The position numbers were made by a program, and so were the translations under genes. 64,000 nt of DNA from Asparagopsis taxiformis (Eukaryota; Rhodophyta; Florideophyceae; Bonnemaisoniales; Bonnemaisoniaceae), in the NCBI GenBank assembly GCA_030407315.1, contig JALQPE010000254.1, positions 1 to 64,000 on the forward strand, written 5' to 3'. Below the pieces are notes generated by a model. It ran no database searches and had not been told where the DNA came from. It saw nothing but the letters and a program-made list of their open reading frames with translations. Below are positions 45,655-56,800 of the stretch, in pieces (the first letter of the stretch is position 1; the number at the start of each line of letters is the position of its first letter).

Positions 45655-45765
45655 TCTCTAGAATAGGGAATACATATCTGGTCAGAATAGGAAATAAATA
45701 CCCGGTTAGAATAGGAAATAAATACCCGGTTAGAATAGGAAATACGTATCCAGCCAGAATACAAA
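45655..45765. repeat. Short tandem repeat, 24-bp unit
   Basis: AGAATAGGAAATAAATACCC and related units recur about four times with TCTGG/CCGGTT spacers, drifting at the edges. Confidence 0.8.
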
Positions 45766-45989
45766 ATACCTGTCAGCATATCGTCGATCACCCATCTCCC
45801 TCACTATCGCGTTCTCCCTACCATCCGAACGCCATGCACCACCATCCGCACATACTGCAAGAACCCTCACGACCTAGATTACAAAAAATACGCTCCTTCC
45901 CAATACCATCCCCGCTTTCCTCGACACCACCCCAGCCCATTAAATCATCAAGACATCAAACACGAACATGGTCAGCAAAATCTTACACC

Positions 45990-47165
45990 ACTTGAAACGC
46001 ACTCTCACTTCTATCGTATGCCCCAAAATATACACATACCAGAAACACCTCACAGCTTCATTCCCCATCTTCCTACATCCCTTCTTCACTCTCCTTCAGT
46101 CCTGCCGTTCCTGCTTCACCACTCCTGCATCACATACACAACATCAGAATCAACCACAACAGTCAGACTCAAAAGCAACGCTTACCACGACAGATATCCT
46201 AGAAACTCCCTTACTTACCTCTCCGAGAGGATGACTGAATCATCCATCCTACACAAAATACAAACCATGATCCAAAAACCTTGCAATGAATAATCAAAGT
46301 CAGCAGTCCATATCTTCGCAAAACAAGTCTTGGTGCTCAGTAAAACTTACCTTCTGTCATCAACATTCCTGCATCATCTACACAACATCGGAATCAACCA
46401 CAACAGTCAGACTCAAAAACCAACCTTCCATCACAGCATACTTTCAAAACTCGCACACTTACCTTCGCTCCACACAATACACACCATGACTCAATAGGCT
46501 TCCAATGAAAAATATCGCATCAACGGAAATAGTCAGACTCAAAACCACCTTCCCTCGCTGCTTACTTTCAAAACTCGCACACTTACCTTACCTGTTCCAT
46601 CCTGCACACAATAAAAACCATAAATCACGTAATCGTGTAGCCAAGAAAAGTAGTCAGCATTCCGCATCTTCGCACAACCGGTCTGGGCGCCCAATGTGAC
46701 TTACCTTCCGTCATCACTATTCCTCCATCACCTACGCAACATCGGATTCAATCGCAACAGTCAGATTGAAAACCAACGTTTCCCTCGCTACATACCCTGA
46801 GAACTCGCAAATGTACCTCTCATCCATCCTACACACAATACAAACCATGATCCAAAAACCTTGCAATGAACAATAATCATAGTCAGCAGTCCATATCTTC
46901 GCAAAGCACATCTTGGCACTCAATGAAACTTACCTTCCGTCATCAACATTCCTGCATCATCTACACAACATCGGAATCAACCACAACAGTCAGACTCAAA
47001 ATCAACCTTCCCTCACAGCATACTTTCAAAACTTCACGTACCTCTCTTCCATCCTCCGCTCAATACACACCATCAGTCAACAGGCTTCCCATGAAAAATA
47101 TCGCATCAACGGAAATAGTCAGACTCAAAACCCACGCTTCCCTCAACGCATACCCTCGAGGGTAG
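45990..47165. repeat. Complex long-period satellite
   Basis: Blocks such as ACATCGGAATCAACCACAAC + AGTCAGACTC recur at about 46140, 46385, 46530, 46740, 46970 and 47115. A longer block with CCATGATCCAAAAACCTTGC and AGTCAGCAGTCCATATCTTC is duplicated (46266-46425 and 46850-47010). No gene lies here; all short frames follow the repeat. Confidence 0.85.
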
Positions 47166-47179
47166 AGGATGGAACGAAG

Positions 47180-47217
47180 GTACGTGCGCGAATCTTGATC
47201 AAGATTCGCGCACGTAC
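47180..47217. repeat. Perfect 38-bp palindrome
   Basis: The left arm GTACGTGCGCGAATCTTGA is exactly inverted with no loop. It sits at the border between the long-period satellite and the transposase locus at 47815. It could be a transposon end, a protein-binding site or a cruciform. Confidence 0.95.
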
Positions 47218-47814
47218 AAAGCAAAGTCGGTCAAAGAAGATCAGTCGGTGATGAGGGCGGAGTGGAGCCTGCGGCGTCGACCGGACAGCTTTCTGCGTCC
47301 GCTTAAGTCTTGCTGTGCATACTCGAAATCATCGCCGGCAGTGAGATTGAGTATGGCCCAAGCCATGGTCTCTGATTCCCCGAACAAAGAGATCCGGATC
47401 GAGAACAACGAATATAAACATATAATCATATATATGAGAATCCATTTGCTTTCCTTACATGATCCGTGGCATATCCGCTGTAAAGCACATTCAGATTCCA
47501 CGAAGTTTGGAAATAAAAAAGTTTATTATTACAAATGAATTAATTGAAAATTCATCTCCCAGGGCAGTCGTTCGTCCTTCCATGCACACGTTGCCAGCAC
47601 GCAATGTGATGTAACAGTTGGAAATGATTGAACTCTCGGTTAAATTCCACCGTTGGGATGTCAGCTGGAGTGAGCACAAAACTACTACCCAAAAAACTAC
47701 GAACACGTTACATTCCAAGTCTCGAAAGCACCACAAAAATAAAATTGGTCGCATCTGGACGGCACAGTCTCCCCTGTTCAGCTCGCAATCCTCCCTTTTG
47801 CGTCAAAACTCGAC

Positions 47815-50800
47815 ATGGAATGCAAGTATGAAGGGTGCTTCTACTACTGCGTAGATGCTTATGCGCTCGCGCTGCATGAGCGAACGTGTCGCTACCGTTT
47901 CAACCCCTCTCCCCAACATTTCAACAACGCTCGTGTCCCTGCCGTCACCCATGAGCCTGCTCGAAACGGCGACCATGATTCCCCGCAACCCAGCTCCCCA
48001 GACCCAGAATCTGGTCGTGCTTCCTCCAGCGACTCACCCTGTGACGCTTCACTGCCACCAACCTCAACCCCCTCCCGCGCAGACCTCCTCGTGCAATCCC
48101 TCGCCGCCAGTCTCACAACCCTCGAGTACAAGGCCGGCGCTGGCCGCGTGAGCGAAGTCATCACCATCCTACAAGACCCCGCATTCTCCCTAGAAAAGTT
48201 CAACAGCGCCGTTCGCACCGTAGAAGAATGTCGCCACGTTACCGCTTCCATGGTCGAAACACATTTCCGCACCGAAGGTTACAAGAGCCACATCATTCCA
48301 GACAAAACTGGTAAGTACTCGGCACAGCTGTACCTCCGCGACCCAGTCGACATGCTCCGCAGGCAGTTAGCACTGGCTAACGACCAAAATACTCTCTTCC
48401 ACCCCTCCCCACAGACCGCCCCAGACGGCACCGCAATATTTTCTCATCCCCTACACACAGAATTCGCGAAAACGCTGCACCAGGTTACTAGACAGCGCGT
48501 GCAGCTCTCGGAAGATCCACAGGTCGTATGGGCAGAGGAAAATGATCCCACCGCTTCCTCCTTTGCCGGCCTCCTCCAAGTGTACTCCGACAAGAGCAGC
48601 ACAAGCCTCAAGAGCTCCGCAATCGTCGCATACCCCATACACGTCACACTGCTCAACTTCTCCGCCCCCCTCCGTCGCCACTGCATCCGTACCGGCCTCA
48701 CCATCGTCGGGTATCTTCCGTACATTGTTAACCCTTCGTCCAACGCCTTGTTCGGTGATGAAATGCCGACAACCTCTAGTTCTGCTAGTCGCGCTCGCAA
48801 AATTGATATTCTTCATAAAGCACTCGAAAAAGTGTTTTCGTCCCTATCCACCGCGTTCTCTTCCGGGTTCCCCTGCACAGACTCCACTGCAACTGCCCGC
48901 CAATGCTTTCCCATCCTAGCCAATTATTGCTGCGACTTTCCAGAGGCCAAAGAGCTGTCATGCACTCGCAACAGCACTACCACCACACATCCCTGCCACC
49001 GCTGCTACATCCCCGCCACTCAACTTGAATCCAGCGCGCCACACCAGCCCCGCTCCCTCGATGATACACGCTCTGCACGCCAAGAGAGCGCTCAGGAGCA
49101 TACAACTGCTCCGCTCGAAGCTCTCTCCCTCCTCGAACAACACTCTGTCCTCGAATCGACCGCTCTTTTACCCACCAACAGTCCCCTAGACCCCTACAAC
49201 ATTTTCTCCTTCGAGCCTCTGCACAATCTCCACCTCGGCATCTCAAAGCTCATCAAACAGTGCATTGTCCACCGCCTCAGCTCCCCAGACCTCACCACCA
49301 CTGCCTCCCATTCCGGGACACCTCGCACCTTCAAGAAGGTGAAAAAATCCATCCTCGCCGGCTCAAACAGCATTCTGTCCGCTATCGAACGCGACTACTA
49401 CATCACCGGTCTTCATGTCGACTTCTCCAAGGGTGAGAAGGGCACCAATTTGAACGGCCTCTTCACGGAGGACGGCATACGCGGCATGCTCGCAGCCAAA
49501 GACTATCACCATGTCGACATGGTGTTCCCTTTCATCGCAGCATTCATTGACACATGCTGTGACGAAGTAGATACAGCCCCCCTCACTTCCATCTGCACGC
49601 AATACTCTGACCTCGTCGCATGGGTCATGAAACGCGGTCGCATCAAGCACTGGACTGCCGCCGAACTAGAAAGCCTCCAGAACTCCATTTCCTATTTCAA
49701 ACAATCAATGCTCTCCACCCTCGGCCCATTCCACACCACAGGTCTCAAAACTTTCAAGTTCCATCTTCTAGACCATCTTCCCGGTGACTTGCAGAGATAT
49801 GGCGCCCTGGAACACATTGATGCAGGCCCCTACGAACACTCGCATCTTCTGTTCAAACAGAGTTATAGGAAAACCTCTCGAAGGCGCTCCACAGCCATGG
49901 AAGAGACTATTCGCCACATGGAATTCTCCTTGGCCACTCCAACTGGTCATACCCCATCGAACACATTGGGAAACCCACGCATGATATCGCCCACAGACGG
50001 TGCAGTACTCGTTCGCGACGGATTCACCGTTGCACTGCACGACTTTGCCTCCCTGCTGCCCGATGCAACCCTCCTCGTTGCAGATATCGACGGACAGCCC
50101 GATCCTGCCACTCTTTTGCCTCTGCACAACTCCTCGTTCCCGTCTGGCACCATAACGCTATTCCAGCAACTCGGTGACACAGCTGCACAAGCGTTCCTCA
50201 CCCTCGCTAGACTGCGCGCCACGGCAGAAGGCCCTCCAATACATGACATGGACATTTCCGTCACCGTGGTAAAGTCCGCCTACGTCATGGGAGGGTACGT
50301 CCCAGATGCCGACGACTTTGACCCGCACAGTGGCATGCTTCGCCCCACAAACGTGTCGAGGCACAAGCAGCAGCGCGTCTTTGCAACTTCATCATTCGGC
50401 CCCGCAAAGAGATCGCAGTACTCCTTTGTCGTCATCTCCGGAACTGCCGATGACTACAGAACCATATGGGTAGGGCGCGTCCTGGCACTGGTACGCCTGC
50501 AGTCTCCAAACCTGTTTCAACCTGTAGAACTCGCTTTCGTTCAGTATATGACCTGCTTTGCCCCAAAAACCGCTGTGGAAAAATCACTTGGGTGCATTTG
50601 TTTAAAGTGGTCCACATGGGACCCGGACAACGGATCCGTTGACAGCAATGACACTGCATCCCACAGTGCAGGTGGTCCTTGGTTTGACCTCATTCCTGCA
50701 TCTACTATATCTGGCACCGTGCACATCGTACGAAGTAACTTTCCAGTCAAGCCATTTACGAAACAAATGCACTGGTCGGACCACCGTTTCTATCTCAACC

Positions 50801-50853
50801 GCTTCTACACCAACACTGATTACCAGTTCACAGATGATAATGAAGAAGAATAA
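47815..50853 (+). CDS. Plavaka-type transposase
   Basis: An intact 1012-aa protein with no intron. The N-terminal zinc finger is C3, C8, H21, C25 (MECKYEGCFYYC...HERTC). The transposase core has VYSDKSS with Asp259 (first catalytic position), YPIHVTLLNFSAPLRRH, a Cys-His module HPCHRCYIP, FEPLHNLHLGISKLIK, and KFHLLDHLPGDLQRYGALEH followed by AGPYEHSHLLFKQSYRKTS with Glu674. These match the Plavaka family of CACTA-related DDE transposases in order and spacing (family knowledge). In the second-Asp block the usual Asp-Leu-His is Glu-Pro-Leu-His, which may matter. GC-rich codon choice contrasts with the flanking satellites. Terminal repeats were not identified. A converging gene (50931-53214) lies just downstream and may be its partner. 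Confidence 0.8.
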   Translation: MECKYEGCFYYCVDAYALALHERTCRYRFNPSPQHFNNARVPAVTHEPARNGDHDSPQPSSPDPESGRASSSDSPCDASLPPTSTPSRADLLVQSLAASLTTLEYKAGAGRVSEVITILQDPAFSLEKFNSAVRTVEECRHVTASMVETHFRTEGYKSHIIPDKTGKYSAQLYLRDPVDMLRRQLALANDQNTLFHPSPQTAPDGTAIFSHPLHTEFAKTLHQVTRQRVQLSEDPQVVWAEENDPTASSFAGLLQVYSDKSSTSLKSSAIVAYPIHVTLLNFSAPLRRHCIRTGLTIVGYLPYIVNPSSNALFGDEMPTTSSSASRARKIDILHKALEKVFSSLSTAFSSGFPCTDSTATARQCFPILANYCCDFPEAKELSCTRNSTTTTHPCHRCYIPATQLESSAPHQPRSLDDTRSARQESAQEHTTAPLEALSLLEQHSVLESTALLPTNSPLDPYNIFSFEPLHNLHLGISKLIKQCIVHRLSSPDLTTTASHSGTPRTFKKVKKSILAGSNSILSAIERDYYITGLHVDFSKGEKGTNLNGLFTEDGIRGMLAAKDYHHVDMVFPFIAAFIDTCCDEVDTAPLTSICTQYSDLVAWVMKRGRIKHWTAAELESLQNSISYFKQSMLSTLGPFHTTGLKTFKFHLLDHLPGDLQRYGALEHIDAGPYEHSHLLFKQSYRKTSRRRSTAMEETIRHMEFSLATPTGHTPSNTLGNPRMISPTDGAVLVRDGFTVALHDFASLLPDATLLVADIDGQPDPATLLPLHNSSFPSGTITLFQQLGDTAAQAFLTLARLRATAEGPPIHDMDISVTVVKSAYVMGGYVPDADDFDPHSGMLRPTNVSRHKQQRVFATSSFGPAKRSQYSFVVISGTADDYRTIWVGRVLALVRLQSPNLFQPVELAFVQYMTCFAPKTAVEKSLGCICLKWSTWDPDNGSVDSNDTASHSAGGPWFDLIPASTISGTVHIVRSNFPVKPFTKQMHWSDHRFYLNRFYTNTDYQFTDDNEEE

Positions 50854-50930
50854 ATCTAAATCGCAGCACTCTATTGATAATGTACTACATGATAAGCCTT
50901 CTAGTCAACGTCACATTTACTGCACTAATT

Positions 50931-53214
50931 TCAACCATCCTCCATTACGCCAAAACCGTTATCAGCAGTGGCTGCATGGCGCCGCTCCATGCCCCCATAC
51001 TGTGGGGCATTGATTTCGACATTCAGGTTTGCACTCAGGTGTCCAGCATATGGGTCAACGACGAAAAGTTCTGCGCCAATTAGTCCTTGCGCAATCACAC
51101 AATCCATTACAGCACCGAGGTTTGACGTAATATGCGATTGAATCCAATCCTCGGACACTAGAACAAGTGATGAGCAGCGGTTTACATCATCAACGACATG
51201 AACAATTCCAGACCCCTCTCCGCTTTGCCACACTTCAACAGCCTCTCTCGTCACAGTACGGCTTGCAAACACATGCCGTGACTGTGCACTAGTCCGCTGT
51301 TCGCTCTCGACAACGTCCGTTTCTTCCCTTGCTTGCGAGCCTTGGAGACAAGACATGCAGTACACCACCATACCAACTAATTGCTGAAAAGCTACCCCCA
51401 CATATTGACTGTACCGCCTTGTAAACTCCTTCTGCCGTGCACCTCCTTTCCCCTTCGGTTCATCCAAACACTCCACAGTAGTCACTAGCCAAGCATCCAG
51501 GCGCGCCAGCGTTAGTATGCTCGTCTCTATGTCCATTACTTGTTCTGGTCGTATCGAATAACCCCTGAAGATGTCCAGCACATTCACAGCTACTCGGTTG
51601 TTAAACCATGCATCACCATTCACTTCCATTTCGAAGCTGTCAGGAACCAAGCCTTTGCTGTATCGCAGCTCTGAGAACGGTGCCGTTCGCCACCTCCCCA
51701 TATCCAAATCACCGTTGCTTTCCCGTTTCAAAAGCTTCTCAGACGCTTCGCGCTTTTGATCCTCTCGCTCGTCCATCTCAGCTCGCGTCGTCAGCATCGT
51801 GCATCTAGACATTAATTTCGTGTACCCCAGCGAACCGAACAATCTGTCCCTCGCATTACGCTTCCGTGCACTCATCACGTCGGACAGTTTCTGCGTCACC
51901 TTCACTTTCAATTCCTTGCTCCCCGCCACAGCCTCTTGACAGCACACACGCTGCTCCTCATCGGAAAACACATCACACCACGGACTTTGACGCAGTACGT
52001 GTCGCACCAAGTCATTCAGCAGATCACTCTCGTCCCTGTACGAAGGTGTATACCACTGCAGATTCTTGATGATATAGCCCGGAGGGGTAGCAATATATCC
52101 TACACCGTTTTCGCTCCAAAGTGCCCTTCTACCGGCTCTACCTCGATGGTACGTCCAGTCCAACGTCTCTGCGTTTGTTCCGCTATAGGGTCCAGCTCCA
52201 TAGTCTCGTTCTTGCACCACTTTGTCAGGTTTTCCTCAACCGCCCTAAGAACTCCAAGGTATTTCACAGGAATGGCTTTCTGTATTTTCGACTTACCGCC
52301 ACCGTGATCACTGATTCTACCTGTTCTCGCAATTGCAGTAAGGCTGGCATTTTCCGCCTGCAGAGTCTTCACCTTAGCCTCCAACGCAACTATCTCCGTG
52401 GTGAGCGCCTTGTTTGCTATGTCCTGGCTAAACACTTTTTTTTCCAGCTCCGCGATCTTCTTCTTCTGCGCATTGATGCGACTCGCCATTAAATCGATGG
52501 ATTCCGGCGGATGCAACCTCTCTGCCCTCACCGTCCCCCCATCTCCCACGCTATCGGGAATATGATGTCCTCCATCGCAATAGCCTGACGTCGCGGGGGC
52601 GTTACGCGCATATTTGGCACCAATGACAGTCTGTTGTGACGAGGCCCGCACTCCGGCTGCTCTCTCCCCTCAGTACCACCTGACCGCCGATGATAGTTGG
52701 CATCCTGTGAACGTTGCTCAGAAACAACATCCCTTGCCGCTATCCTCGGGTCCCTGACTGCATTACCTGCTGGGGCTGATGTACTCGGCATAGTTGGCGC
52801 AGTGGGGGTCACAGCCTCCAGTGTCTCGCGAACCCCCGGCTGGGACTCCGTCTGCAGCACCTCCGCATCTGCCAACCCGGGAGGAACTACCTTTGCCATA
52901 GCACTCTGCCGCAATTCCAACATGTTTTGAGCCACTATCATGTCATCATCATGATGTTCACTGTCCCTGCGAGCACGCTTGCCTCGGTCAAGCCCCATCT
53001 CTCTCCGCGCCGTTCCTCCTTCCTCACTTTCTCGCTGCGGATCCCCAGTTCTGCGCCGGTCCGTCTTGCGACTACCGGACCGCGGTTCAATGCTGCCGGT
53101 AGGCCCAGACCGCTTCTTCGCACGGGATTGTCGGGCACTCGATACAGCAGCTGCTGACCGGTTTTTCTGGAGGCCCGGAGGCTTTGGAGCTTTCTTCGCA
53201 ATACGCGGCGGCAT
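50931..53214 (-). CDS. Unrecognised gene converging on the transposase
   Basis: Three overlapping minus-strand segments (53214-52528, 52651-52100, 52220-50931) most likely form one gene joined by two frameshifts or small introns. The N-terminus is very basic and disordered (IAKKAPKPPGLQKNRS; RKTDRRR). The middle is a coiled coil (NAQKKKIAELEKKVFSQDIA...EIVALEAKVKTLQAEN). The C-terminal 430 residues are globular with a Lys/Arg/Glu helix (EREDQKREASEKLLKRES). No family is recognised. It ends 78 bp from the transposase stop, tail to tail, so it may encode an accessory DNA-binding protein of the transposon, but that is inference from position. Confidence 0.45.
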
Positions 53215-53446
53215 AATGAAGCTTTCCCGGAAGCGATGGAACGATTGAGTTGCACGAGATACAAAAAAGATTGCTGTATAGTGTCGGTAACCACAACGGT
53301 CTGCGATGAACGTTCAGGTCAGGTCAAGTACCGGAGAATACGCCAACAGCCCAGATTGTATACGGTAGGCAGTCATCAACAGTATTTAATGAGGTACAAT
53401 TACAGCTGTAGAGCTAGGCCGCGAGCACCCCTATGTCCGGAAGACG

Positions 53447-53651
53447 TCCTGATTTGAATTAAAATTTGGGCTATTCTCAAAAACATGCACATGTGAACAT
53501 GTTTTTGAGATGGGGGTGTGCCGTACGGCACAATCGACCGCCCAAATCGATGTTTTTTGCAATATTTTTTTCTGCCCTGAATTGTAGAATTTCTGGGCTG
53601 GACAGCAATGCAACTGAGCTGGACATCCACCGGGCGTCCATTTCAACTTGG
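53447..53651 (-). repeat. Palindromic repeat R1 (inverted copy, left of methyltransferase-SET gene)
   Basis: About 205 bp, reverse complement of R2-R5. It contains the perfect 14-bp palindrome GTGCCGTACGGCAC (53518-53531) and the hairpin TCTCAAAAACATG...CATGTTTTTGAGA with inner CACATGTG. The outer terminus is CCTGATTTGAATTAAAATTT. Confidence 0.95.
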
Positions 53652-53873
53652 TCGTGTATTTTGCATCTGCACGCATAACAGCATCCAAGCAGTCAGGTTC
53701 ACTGCTCGGACGAAGTGCACCTAGAGTGTGAACGATTGGTTTTTGACAGGCGAGTACTGCTCAATAGGTTTCACCCTGGACTAATGGTGGCTGGACATGC
53801 TGCATTATATGATATACTTCAACTCTGGAACGTAGCTTTATTTGTAGTCGAAATGAAAACATCTTTCGTGACC

Positions 53874-56800
53874 CTAATTCCATGCTCTAAACGCTGTCCC
53901 ATAATGAACGTAGAGCTCCTGCCCCGGACGGATATCGCGGATTGCACGTACTACAATGATCTTCGGATTTTCTAGGTCCTTCGCCTTGAGCTTCTTCCCC
54001 GTCGAACCGCTGCTGTAGTTCTCGACAAACTCGACGTTGGCCATCCGCCTGGTGTCTTCCGCCGGAGTGTCCTCACCTCGCAAATACCGCGGGTCGTTGA
54101 TGAACTGCGCCGAACAGAACGGAGCCGGAACAATCCAAATTGGATGCTCGATGTTTTCGTCGTCCTCCGCTGTTGCATACAGCTTGATGGCATACATCAA
54201 GAATGTTTCCTTCGTTATCGCCATGTGACCCTCTCCGTACGCGAACCTCATCGACTCCTTGCTCATATCAGAGTACACAACAGTTCCGTAGTATGCACAT
54301 ACTTCGTCGCCAACATTAAATGTCTGTTCAGCGAAGAGCCCTCTTCCTGCATTTGGATGCTTAATCAGCGATGGTCGAACGCTCAATTTTTTCGCAACAC
54401 AATCGTGTGCCCGCATCACGCGAGGGTTTTCAGTTTGCAACCAGCGGCGCAGGGAAGGTGGCCAATAATGTACCGGTTTTTCCATGTGCTCGTGCGACGC
54501 AATCGACTCTGGGCACAGCTGCCAGAGGTACTGCCGAATATATTTCGGGAACCTCTGGTACAGGGGAAGGCCAGGTGGGGGTTCGATGATCCTGCGTTCC
54601 CTCTGCGTACGCATCGTGACAGAGGGGGACGCCAAGAACTTCTCAGCACTCTGTTTCGCTTCTGTCGTGACCCTCATGTCAGTGTTGTTTGAAAGAATTA
54701 CACGTGACATGACTGCACACAGCTTTGGAAGCGATCGTGCCACACACAATTTGTCCATGTCACTGCCGACGAAAACACGGTGCTCAGGCAAGCTCATAGC
54801 TGCTTTTCCCGTTGCGAAAGTGCCAGAGAATGGATCGACAACAATATCACCAGGCTGTGAATGCTGGCTGATCAACTCCATCATGAGAGCGACGCTCTTC
54901 TGCTCTGCACGAACTCTGACCGTAGCACCGGTTGTGCTCCTTGTTCGCCACACCATCTCATTCGAATCGATGGCGGGCATATTGATGGTGACGTTGCACC
55001 ACGCCGGGTACGTGCCGTCCATGTATCCGTGGTTCCTATAGGCCACCATCTCGCTTCCAGTCTTGAACGGAACACCTCGCTTCCAGAAGTGGATAGCGAC
55101 CTCTGCCATGTTCATGCGTTGGTACCTCTTCCGCCCCGGCATTTGATAGAGGTGCCCAGGTAGTCGGACAAACAACAGAGGTACCTCGTCAACGAAGAAA
55201 ACTGAATTCCGAACGACGTCCTCCTCCTCCTCGTCCTCCTCCTCCTCATCCGCACTTTCTTCGCCACTGTGCTGCGATGCTTCGGAGTCCGAATTCATGG
55301 ACGTAACCTCTTCTTCATCCGACCCGTCATCACTGGCAGCAGCATCGGTTGGGCCTTCTGACTGCGGTCCTTTGTACGTTTCCAAGTAATGGAACCATTC
55401 GTAGAACTGCAAAACGGAGCAGAACACGATGCCGTGGCCACCGGGGCGCAACAGCTCGTCAAACACTTCGATGCTAGCCTGCATATCTTCTGCAGTTAGC
55501 CTGTCGTACGAAGAGTTGGAATCGTTCCTCTTACGACGAACATTGTAGGGCGGATCAGTCAGAATGAGCTGAACGTTGCCCGTGATGGGCACGTGTTCTC
55601 GGCTCTCGTCGGCACTGACCAAATCTTCGAAAGGGACGTCGTACACCCGGCAATACTGACTCATTTTCGAAAGAAAGTCCTTTGCGAGAGCCTGCCCTTC
55701 ACTTTCCTGCTCTTCTGTCGCATGGGGTGACGGTGACGGGGGAGACGGCCCTTGGGCAGTAAGACTGGTCCTCCCAGGTCCAAGTTGAAGCCTGGTTGTG
55801 TGTCTTGTCGACGGAACCAAACCTCTCCCTCCTGTGTTGCGACGAGTGGGAGTGTCATCAACCGGCTTGGGGACCTTTTCTGCGTCCGCGGCTTGTGGTG
55901 CCGGGCGGAGGACAGCCATAACGTCTTCGTCGAGGGTGTCAAAGTACGCTGGCAGCTTGTCCGGATTTCCGCTTGACAAGTATATTTCCAGCGCCCCCCA
56001 GCGGTCGGACTCCGGCCAGGTGTACAGGTCCGGGTTGACGATAAGAAACTGCAACCGGTCGAAGAACTTCCTCACAAGGTCCCTAAATGCACTGTGCTGC
56101 GCACTGGTTCTTGTCTCTACTTTTCCACCATATCCATCAGGATGAGATAGGGGAGCTTTGTCGTGGTAGAGATCTAGCTTCTGCTCCATCGGTGCGAATA
56201 GACCTTCATCGAGCACGTCAAACCAATGCTCACTGCTGTCGAAAATGATGTACGGCGCCATCAACTCTTCGAAGCTGGAAAACTTTGCGGCGAAGGCCAC
56301 ATCGGTCCAAGCATGGTATAAAACTTGAACCACGTAACAAGCTCGATTAGTGCTTTTCCGATGGGCTGGGACGCGTGCGGCTCCGTTCCCCTCTCGCGCC
56401 GCGTCGCCTATTCGGCGACGCGGCAGGTTCTTGTTGTGATTTCGGATGATAGACAACGCTTGGAAATACATCAATACCTCGAACGTTTCCGGTGGAGCAA
56501 GAACGAAGGCGCTTGGTTCCCCGCGCTGCGGCGCCTGTAGTGGCGAAGGAAGCATGTTACATCCAATAAGGAAGGTCTGCGGCACGATCCCAGAAAGGAT
56601 GCAGTGCTCAACCCATTGCCCGATACGCTCATCCTGTCTTGAAAACTCGGCAATCGGTAATGCCAGACGAACAATCTGCTTGGCTCGCTCAACGTTCATC
56701 TCTGCCATGACGATTTCGGCAACATCCGCCTCGACTCCAGCATTCTTCGAACGACCGCTGAAGGCCATGCTGAGTCGACCTTGCAGCGCCAGAAATTGTT

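Noticed and set aside
49363..50264. Minus-strand frames inside the transposase gene
   Set aside because: They are shadows of the GC-rich sense frame, with no recognisable motifs.
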